64,000 nt of DNA from Gemmatimonadota bacterium (GTDB taxonomy: Bacteria > Gemmatimonadota > Gemmatimonadetes > Gemmatimonadales > GWC2-71-9), in contig CP070716.1 in the NCBI GenBank assembly GCA_020350425.1, forward strand, positions 2,448,895 through 2,512,894, written 5' to 3'. Both the position numbers and the translations under genes were made by a program. This document shows positions 57,860-64,000 of the stretch, piece by piece. Positions within the stretch are counted from its first letter, which is position 1. The number at the start of each line of letters is the position of its first letter. The notes beneath the pieces are model-generated. The model ran no database searches and was not told the DNA's origin. It saw only the letters and a program-made list of their open reading frames with translations.

Positions 57860-60037
57860 TTACTGAATCCGGATGACCTGCAGGCGCGGCACGGTGGCCG
57901 CGCTGACGTCCCCGCCGGCCGGGTTGGTGAAGCTCACCGTGAAGCCGCGCTGGCTGCCCGACTGCTGGATGAGGTAGAAATCGCCGGAACCGGAGCGCAG
58001 GGTGCCGCCGACGTTGAACGCGCCCCCGGTAAACTGCTGCGGGATGAGGGGGTAGGGGTCGGGGTACCGATCCGAGTCCTGCTGGTGGAGCGACTCGTAC
58101 ACGGCGCGCAACGACCACGTCGTGTAGCGCAGCCGCGAAGGCGTGGTGAAGCCGGAGAGGTCGGATACGTAGTTGGCGAGAAACCACTCCGACAGCAGTC
58201 GTGGGAACGGCTCGCCCGTGACGGCAGCCACGTTGTCGGCCCCCGTGAGCGTCGTCTCCACCATGCGGCGGATCACCGGCTGGCCGAATTGGTCCACCAC
58301 CCAGCGCACGAACAGCCAGGCGGCACCCCGCTCCTGCAGGGTGCCCGTCCCCAGGCTCCCCAACACGAAGTGGGCGCCGGGCTCTTGCAGGTAGATGTAG
58401 CCGTTGTAGAGATTGCCAATCGCGAACTCGCTGAACCGCTGCTCATCTCCCACCGACTCGAGGTGGAGGGCGGCCAGCTCCTCCGAGAGGTGGGACAGCC
58501 CCTCGCTGAGCCAGAGGATCTCCGAATTCCCGCCCCGCACCAGCACGCGCTGGTTGTAGCCGATCATGTGCTGCATCTCGTGCGAGAAGACGATCGGCAC
58601 CTGCCGGTTCACGAAGGCCTTGCTCAGTTCGCACGTCACGCTGCCGCCCGGGTCGGGCACGACCGAGTAGAAGATCTCGCCCTGGTTCGAGCGGGAGTCG
58701 CTGGCGAACGCCGGGTCGATGTCGATCGCGTAGAAGAAGCCGGTGATGATCCCGTCGTGACAGCCCTGGCTGGTCAGCTGATTGACCACGGGGGTCATCA
58801 GCACCAGCACGAGCCCGTTCTGGTCGACGTCCGACTCGGACCCGAAGAAGTCCGTGGCCACCTCGTACAGCTCATCGTCGATGAGGCGCCCCAGGGTCTG
58901 AAACTCCTGATCCGTCAGCGGCGACGGGGTCTGCCCGTCCTCGTAGATCGCGGCGTGCTGCCCCACGTAGCGGGCCCGCGCGCTCACCATCTCGACGTTG
59001 TCCACGCTGCACCGCACGTCGCCACACACCCGGAAGCGCCTCGAGTCGCCCACCTCGATGCCCGACGCCACGGCGGCCGGCGCGAGGAGCTGCGGCTCGA
59101 GCGGGGGCTTTGGAACCCGTGCGATCTCGGCCTCCTGCTGCCGCAGGAACTCGTGGAAGCGCAGATACGGGGCCGGTTCGGCCTCCGCCCGCTCGGTGGC
59201 GGCGATCGCCGGCACCAGCGGATCGCCCACCAGCGTGTAGTCGGCCGCCAGGGCGGCCAGCGACGTGACCGACTGCGGCGCCAACAGGTAGAGGGCCCCC
59301 GCCGCATCCGCGTCGGGGAACACGACGCAATTCTCCAGCGCCGCCGGCGCGAACGAGGCGTATTCGCCTGCCTGCAGGCGCAGCGGATCGCTCTGCGCCT
59401 CGTACGTTCCGGTGGCCTCGTCGAGCGTGGCGGCGGCGTAGGTGAGCGCCACGGTGACGGTGCCCGGCACCAGGCACTCGGGGACGACCACATCGAGGGT
59501 CGTTCCGGCGACGGCCAGCACACCCGCCGCCAGCACACGGGCCAGGGTCCCGCCGATCTCGACCTGCAAGGTGTCGCCGAGGTCGGTTCCCTGGATCGTG
59601 AGCGTGTCGCCACCCGTAAAGCTGCCGGGTAACAGGGCGCCGATCTGCGGCGGGGCTACCGCCGTCATGGCGAAGGTGACCGCCGCCTGGGTGTTCGCGA
59701 CCAGCTCGGCCCGCACCGCGTAGCCCCCGGCCGCCTGGCCCAGCGTGACCGCGACCTCCGCCCGGCCATTCCCGTCGGAGGTGGTCACGGCGTCGGAAAG
59801 CCCCACGCCCGTCCCCTGCGTCACCATCCAGCGCACCTCCGCCCGGGGCACGGTGATCCCCTGGGCGTCGGTCACGGACACCGCCAGGGACTGCGCCAGC
59901 AGCGCGCCGGCAAAGGCCGTCTGCCCGTCGGTTTCGGCGACGACGGCGAGCGCGGCGGGTACGGGGAGATCGTTGCCTCCACCGCAGGCTCCGGCGACGA
60001 CGGTGGCGGCGCCAAGAGCCAGCAAGTTGCGGATCAT
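57860..60037 (-). CDS. M30-like metallopeptidase lipoprotein with IPT/Ig domains
   Basis: 725 residues. A lipoprotein signal ends in GACGGG. Residues about 30-130 are an Ig-like (BIG) domain (PRAEVRWMVTQG), about 130-200 an IPT/TIG-like domain (LPGSFTGGDTLTIQGTDLGD), and the C-terminal half a peptidase with zinc motif H486-E487-x-x-H490 (FSHEMQHMIG) and WLSEGLSHLSEE, as in hyicolysin-type M30 enzymes. It is anchored in the envelope facing outward or in the periplasm. The ATG at 60037 follows GGAGG; a TTG one codon upstream is an alternative. Confidence 0.78.
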   Translation of the reverse strand: MIRNLLALGAATVVAGACGGGNDLPVPAALAVVAETDGQTAFAGALLAQSLAVSVTDAQGITVPRAEVRWMVTQGTGVGLSDAVTTSDGNGRAEVAVTLGQAAGGYAVRAELVANTQAAVTFAMTAVAPPQIGALLPGSFTGGDTLTIQGTDLGDTLQVEIGGTLARVLAAGVLAVAGTTLDVVVPECLVPGTVTVALTYAAATLDEATGTYEAQSDPLRLQAGEYASFAPAALENCVVFPDADAAGALYLLAPQSVTSLAALAADYTLVGDPLVPAIAATERAEAEPAPYLRFHEFLRQQEAEIARVPKPPLEPQLLAPAAVASGIEVGDSRRFRVCGDVRCSVDNVEMVSARARYVGQHAAIYEDGQTPSPLTDQEFQTLGRLIDDELYEVATDFFGSESDVDQNGLVLVLMTPVVNQLTSQGCHDGIITGFFYAIDIDPAFASDSRSNQGEIFYSVVPDPGGSVTCELSKAFVNRQVPIVFSHEMQHMIGYNQRVLVRGGNSEILWLSEGLSHLSEELAALHLESVGDEQRFSEFAIGNLYNGYIYLQEPGAHFVLGSLGTGTLQERGAAWLFVRWVVDQFGQPVIRRMVETTLTGADNVAAVTGEPFPRLLSEWFLANYVSDLSGFTTPSRLRYTTWSLRAVYESLHQQDSDRYPDPYPLIPQQFTGGAFNVGGTLRSGSGDFYLIQQSGSQRGFTVSFTNPAGGDVSAATVPRLQVIRIQ

Positions 60038-60109
60038 CAAGAAGTCCTCCTCACCAACCGCATGCGGGACGGGATTCAGGCCCGGACCGCCGACTCTTCA
60101 GCATAATTC

Positions 60110-60129
60110 GGGGGGGCAGATAACCCCCC
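60110..60129. other. G7/C6 hairpin in the divergent M30-dnaE region
   Basis: Seven G (60110-60116) and six C (60124-60129) flank CAGATAA and could form a 6-bp stem. It lies midway between the divergent genes and may be an operator or simply low complexity. Confidence 0.3.
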
Positions 60130-60162
60130 ATTCCAGAGCAACATACGAGCGCCGGGCCAGTT

Positions 60163-60191
60163 TTGACAACGCGAGAGCGCCTGGATAAGCT
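60163..60191 (+). promoter_or_regulatory. dnaE promoter candidate
   Basis: TTGACA (60163-60168), 17-bp spacer, TAAGCT (60186-60191), about 20 bp before the ATG at 60212. The -35 is perfect and spacing is ideal; the -10 matches 3 of 6. Confidence 0.5.
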
Positions 60192-60211
60192 TCTCGGCTG
60201 GAGCTCCCACC

Positions 60212-63200
60212 ATGCCTTTCGTTCACCTCCACACCCACTCGGAATACTCGCTGCTGGACGGCGCGAATCGAATACCCGATCTCGTCGCGAAAGTTTCCGA
60301 GCTGGGAATGGACAGCCTCGCCGTCACGGACCACGGCAACCTGCACGCCGCCTGGTCGTTCCACGAGCACGCCCGGGCGGCGGGGATCCGCCCCATCCTG
60401 GGCTTCGAGGCGTACGTGGCGTTCGGCCCGCGTCAGGGTCGGGAGCGGCTTGCCTGGGCACCCGGCCAGTACTCGCACCTCGTCCTCCTCGCTCGCAGCC
60501 GAACCGGCTACAAGAACCTGATCAGACTCTCCTCCATCGGGTACCTGGAGGGCTACTACCGCCGGCCGCGGATCGACCGCGAGGTGCTGGAGCGGCACGC
60601 GGAGGGGATCGTGGCCCTGGCCGGCTGCCTCTCGGGCGAGATTTCGCTCTGGCTGCGACAGGGCAACTACCAGGAGGCGCGCAAGTCGGCCGAATGGTAC
60701 TCCCGCGTCCTCGGCCCGGACGGTTTCTGGCTCGAGGTGCAGGATCACGGCATCGCCGACGAGAAGGTGGTGCAGGAGGGGATGTTCCGGTTGGCCGACG
60801 ACCTGGGGCTTCCGGTCGTCGCCACCAACGACGCGCACTATCTGGAGCGCGCCGATCACGAGGCACACGACTGCCTCCTCGCCATCGGGACCGGGAAGGA
60901 CCTGGACGATCCCACACGATTCCGCTTCTACGGGCAGGAGAGCTACGTGAAGTCGGAGGCGGAGATGGCGGAGCTGTTCCCCGGCCGCCCCGAGGTGCTG
61001 GAGAACACCGCGCGCGTCGCCGAGCTCTGCGAGTTCGACTTCGAGAAGCGCTACTTCCTCCCCGAGTTTCCGCTTCCCAAGGAGTACGACTCGGTCAACG
61101 ATCTGCTGGTCGAGCTCGCCACCAACGGTGCCGCGCGGCGGTACGGAGACCCCCTCCCGGCGGAGGTGGATGAGCGGCTGCGCTACGAGCTCGGGGTCAT
61201 CACCAGCACGGGGTACGCCGGATACTTCCTGATCGTGCAGGACTTCATTGCCGCGGCGCGACAGCGAGACATTCCGGTGGGCCCGGGCCGCGGCTCCGCG
61301 GCCGGCTCCCTGGTGGCGTACGCGCTGGGCATCACCGACGTCGACCCGTTGAAGTTCGACCTGCTGTTCGAGCGCTTCCTCAATCCCGAGCGGATCTCCA
61401 TGCCGGACATCGACGTGGATTTCTGCTTCGAGCGCCGCGGCGAGGTCATCGAGTACGTGCGGGAGCGGTACGGGCGCAACAGCGTGGGGCAGATCATCAC
61501 CTTCGGCACGCTCAAGGCGCGGGCGGCCGTACGGGACATCGCCCGGGTGCTGCGCGTGAGCCCCGCCGATGCCGATCGCATCGCCAAGCTGATCCCGTCG
61601 GGGCCCGGCTACCAACTCTCCGTGGCGGATGCCATGAAGCGGGTGCCGGAGCTGACCCACCTGGTACGCGAGGACGCGACGATCGAGCGGCTGGCCGATC
61701 TGGCGCAGCGGATCGAGGGGCTGGCCCGCCACGCCTCCGTCCACGCCGCGGGGATCGTGATCGCGCCGGGTCCGCTCGACGAGTACGTGCCGGTATGCAC
61801 CCCGCCGCAGCAGCGCAACGCCGGCAGCGGCGTCGTCGGCGAGGAGACGATCATCACGCAGTACGACATGATCGCCCTCGAGAAGATCGGCATGCTCAAG
61901 ATGGACTTCCTGGGCCTCAAGACGCTCACGGTGATTCGCGACGCGCTCGCGATGATCCGTGATCGGCACGGGGTCGAGGTGGACTTCGACACGATCGACC
62001 TGAACGATCCGGAGACGTACGTGCGGCTGCGTGACGGACGCACCGCCGGCGTGTTCCAGTTCGAATCGCCGCTCGCGACCGAGATGCTGCATCAGATGCG
62101 GGTGGATCGGTTCGAGGATCTCGTGGCCACCAACGCGCTGGTGCGGCCCGGTCCGCTCGACTCAGGCATGCACCAGGTGTACATGCGCCGCAAACGCGGC
62201 GAGGAGGAGGTCCGGTATCCCCACCGGGACCTGCAGGAAGTGCTGGAGCCGACGTACGGGGTGATCATCTATCAGGAACAGGTGATGCGGATCGCGAACG
62301 TGCTGGCAGGGTACAGCCTCGCCGAAGCCGACGTGCTCCGCAAAGCCGTGGGAAAGAAGATCCAGGAGCTCATCGAGCAGGAGCTGGACCGCTTCGTCGA
62401 GCGTGCGGTGGAGCGCGGCTACGCACGCCACCTGGCCGAAGAGATCGCCGGCCAGATCACGACCTTCGGGCGGTACGGCTTCAACAAGTCCCACTCGGTC
62501 GCCTACAGCATCCTCTCGTTCCGCACGGCATGGCTCAAGGCTCACTACCCTGCCGAGTTCATGGCCGCCCTGCTGTCCTCCGAGATCGGCGACACCGACA
62601 AGGTGGTTGCGTACATCAACGAGGCCCGCGAGCTGGGTCTCGAGGTGCTCCCCCCTTCGGTGACCGAGTCGGGATGGAAGTTCACCGTGATCGGCGACGA
62701 CCAGATCCGCTTCGGCCTGGGCGCGGTGCGCAACGTGGGCCGCGGGGCGATCGAGTCGATCATCGCGGGGCGCGAGACCGAACCGTACACATCCCTGACG
62801 GACTTCTGCGAGCGCGTGGATCTCAGGTTGTGCAACAAGCGGGTGATCGAGTCGCTCGTGGCTGCGGGGGCGTTGGACCAACTCGAGGGGCATCGGGCAC
62901 AGCAGATCGCGGCGCTCGACCAGGCACTGCACGAAGCGCAGCTGCGCCAACAGGACCGGCTATCGGGACAGGCGTCCCTGTTCGGCGACCCGTCGCAGGC
63001 GCAGACCACCCCCCCGCCGCCCCGGTTGCCCGACGTGGAGCCGTGGAGCGAGGGTGAGAGGCTTGCCAAAGAGAAGGAGGTCGTGGGATTCTTCATCTCG
63101 GGGCATCCGCTGCAGCGGTTCCGGGAGGAAGCCCAACTGTTCGGGTCCCGCACGACCGCCACCCTGGGGCTGTGGAGCGAGCATCGGGTGACGGCGGCGG

Positions 63201-63700
63201 CCGTCGTGACCGCGGTGAAGCGCCGTATCAGCAAGAAGACCGGAGCCGAGTACGCTCGACTCACGCTGGAGGATTTCCACGGGACCGCGGAGGCCATCGT
63301 CTTTCCCGATGCCTGGAGCAAGCTGTCGCAGGTGATCGTGCCCGATGCGGCCCTCCTCCTCACGGGCGGCTACAGCACCCGGGATCGAGGAGAGGATCGG
63401 GCGCCATTCATCGTCGAGGCGGCCCAATCCCTGGAGGAGCTGCGGACGTCGGGCGCGATGGGCGTGACCGTCGAGTGGAGCAAGGGCGACGGACCGGATC
63501 GGGACGCGGCGCGGGCGCTGAAGGCCCTGTGCGCCGCACACCCCGGACCGGCACCGCTCTTCGTACAGTGGAGCGACGGCAACGGAACCACGGCCCATCT
63601 GCGGGCGCGTGGCACGCAGGTGGCCCTCGACGGAGATTTCCTCGACGCCCTGCGCGAGTTGGTCGGCAGCGACCGCGTACGGCTGGTCAAGGCGCAATAG
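60212..63700 (+). CDS. dnaE: DNA polymerase III subunit alpha
   Basis: 1162 residues, replicative polymerase of the E. coli DnaE type. PHP domain at the N-terminus (HLHTHSEYSLLDGANRI, TDHGNLHA). Catalytic aspartates D401 and D403 (PDIDVDF) and probably D565 (KMDFLGLKTL). Helix-hairpin-helix and OB-fold follow (FGRYGFNKSHSVAYS; ...TAAAVVTAVKRRISKKTGAEYARLTLEDF). There is no N-terminal 3'-5' exonuclease domain of the PolC type. Starts at ATG after GGAG, eight bases before accA. Confidence 0.97.
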   Translation: MPFVHLHTHSEYSLLDGANRIPDLVAKVSELGMDSLAVTDHGNLHAAWSFHEHARAAGIRPILGFEAYVAFGPRQGRERLAWAPGQYSHLVLLARSRTGYKNLIRLSSIGYLEGYYRRPRIDREVLERHAEGIVALAGCLSGEISLWLRQGNYQEARKSAEWYSRVLGPDGFWLEVQDHGIADEKVVQEGMFRLADDLGLPVVATNDAHYLERADHEAHDCLLAIGTGKDLDDPTRFRFYGQESYVKSEAEMAELFPGRPEVLENTARVAELCEFDFEKRYFLPEFPLPKEYDSVNDLLVELATNGAARRYGDPLPAEVDERLRYELGVITSTGYAGYFLIVQDFIAAARQRDIPVGPGRGSAAGSLVAYALGITDVDPLKFDLLFERFLNPERISMPDIDVDFCFERRGEVIEYVRERYGRNSVGQIITFGTLKARAAVRDIARVLRVSPADADRIAKLIPSGPGYQLSVADAMKRVPELTHLVREDATIERLADLAQRIEGLARHASVHAAGIVIAPGPLDEYVPVCTPPQQRNAGSGVVGEETIITQYDMIALEKIGMLKMDFLGLKTLTVIRDALAMIRDRHGVEVDFDTIDLNDPETYVRLRDGRTAGVFQFESPLATEMLHQMRVDRFEDLVATNALVRPGPLDSGMHQVYMRRKRGEEEVRYPHRDLQEVLEPTYGVIIYQEQVMRIANVLAGYSLAEADVLRKAVGKKIQELIEQELDRFVERAVERGYARHLAEEIAGQITTFGRYGFNKSHSVAYSILSFRTAWLKAHYPAEFMAALLSSEIGDTDKVVAYINEARELGLEVLPPSVTESGWKFTVIGDDQIRFGLGAVRNVGRGAIESIIAGRETEPYTSLTDFCERVDLRLCNKRVIESLVAAGALDQLEGHRAQQIAALDQALHEAQLRQQDRLSGQASLFGDPSQAQTTPPPPRLPDVEPWSEGERLAKEKEVVGFFISGHPLQRFREEAQLFGSRTTATLGLWSEHRVTAAAVVTAVKRRISKKTGAEYARLTLEDFHGTAEAIVFPDAWSKLSQVIVPDAALLLTGGYSTRDRGEDRAPFIVEAAQSLEELRTSGAMGVTVEWSKGDGPDRDAARALKALCAAHPGPAPLFVQWSDGNGTTAHLRARGTQVALDGDFLDALRELVGSDRVRLVKAQ

Positions 63701-63708
63701 GAGAGAGT

Positions 63709-64000
63709 GTGGCCAACGTGTTCAATCTCGAGTTCGAGAAGCCGATCGTCGAGCTGGAGCGGCAGATCGAGGGCCTCAGAGAGATGGCGGCTTCGCGCGA
63801 ACTCGACGTCAGCGGGGAGATCGCCCCGCTGAAGGCGAAGCTCGCCGCGCTGCGACGCGAGATCTACGCAGGCCTCTCGCCCATGCAGCGCGTGCAGGTG
63901 GCCAGGCACCCGCGGCGGCCCTATACCCTGGACTACATCGAGCGGGTGTTCACCGACTTCGTCGAGCTCAAGGGCGACCGACTGTACCGCGACGACCCGG
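63709..64000 (+). CDS. accA: acetyl-CoA carboxylase carboxyltransferase subunit alpha, truncated by window edge
   Basis: The 97 visible codons match AccA: FEKPIVELERQIEGLRE, then KLAALRREIYAGLSPMQRVQVARHPRRPYTLDYIERVFTDF and ELKGDRLYRDD. AccA and AccD form the carboxyltransferase that makes malonyl-CoA for fatty acid synthesis. GTG start after AGGAG, eight bases after dnaE, an order known from other bacteria. Continues beyond base 64000. Confidence 0.94.
   Translation, partial: MANVFNLEFEKPIVELERQIEGLREMAASRELDVSGEIAPLKAKLAALRREIYAGLSPMQRVQVARHPRRPYTLDYIERVFTDFVELKGDRLYRDDP

Overview
The window is a densely packed, GC-rich stretch of a bacterial chromosome. Coding density is very high, GTG starts are frequent, third codon positions are nearly all G or C, and there are many ATGA/GTGA/TGATG stop-start overlaps. 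Signal peptides, lipoproteins and probable outer-membrane beta-barrels that end in F or L point to a two-membrane cell. The mix is what I would expect of Gemmatimonadota or a similar high-GC diderm; this is inference, since no rRNA is present. I see no tRNA, rRNA, CRISPR array, insertion sequence, phage or plasmid signature. The only non-coding gap above 300 bp is 10972-11355, which holds a mirrored inverted repeat and a TATAAT box.

Layout. 1-11355: nucleoside salvage (partial pyrimidine-nucleoside phosphorylase, phosphoribosyltransferase), M24 peptidase, GAF and V4R ligand-binding proteins, TPR proteins, a long-chain acyl-CoA synthetase, and a folE-SDR pair. 11510-23629 (minus strand): one almost gapless run of ten genes, transcribed in the order P1-family peptidase, aminotransferase, unknown, NurA-like nuclease, HerA-like ATPase, two paralogous exported proteins, SbcD/Mre11, SbcC/Rad50, tandem GNAT. 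This joins an archaeal-style DNA-end-resection set with SbcCD. 23848-31727: a degenerate DEAD-box-like protein with a DbpA RNA-binding domain, HU, thymidine kinase, dephospho-CoA kinase fused to a decayed LmbE/PIG-L-like domain, then gcvH, gcvP and a LipM-type octanoyltransferase. 31769-38772: a complete five-gene peptide-type ABC importer and a sodium:solute symporter.

38864-45337: small regulatory-looking genes (RemA/DUF370-like, coiled coil, FmdB zinc ribbon), a hybrid histidine kinase, a glycosyltransferase and a DUF3108 protein. 45383-53228: thiO, lipA, the complete pyruvate dehydrogenase complex (E1 alpha, E1 beta, E2, E3), a small membrane protein and lipB. 53260-60037 (minus): exported and outer-membrane proteins and peptidases. 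60212-64000: dnaE, then the start of accA.

A lipoate theme links three regions. GcvH and E2 are the lipoyl carriers, LipM-like and LipB-like proteins would transfer octanoate, LipA would insert sulfur, and Lpd would reoxidise the arm. The most unusual points are the HerA-NurA-SbcCD operon with its atypical HerA P-loop, the decayed helicase, the CoaE fusion, the coexistence of LipM-like and LipB proteins, and a non-standard thiamine-diphosphate motif in the pyruvate dehydrogenase alpha subunit.
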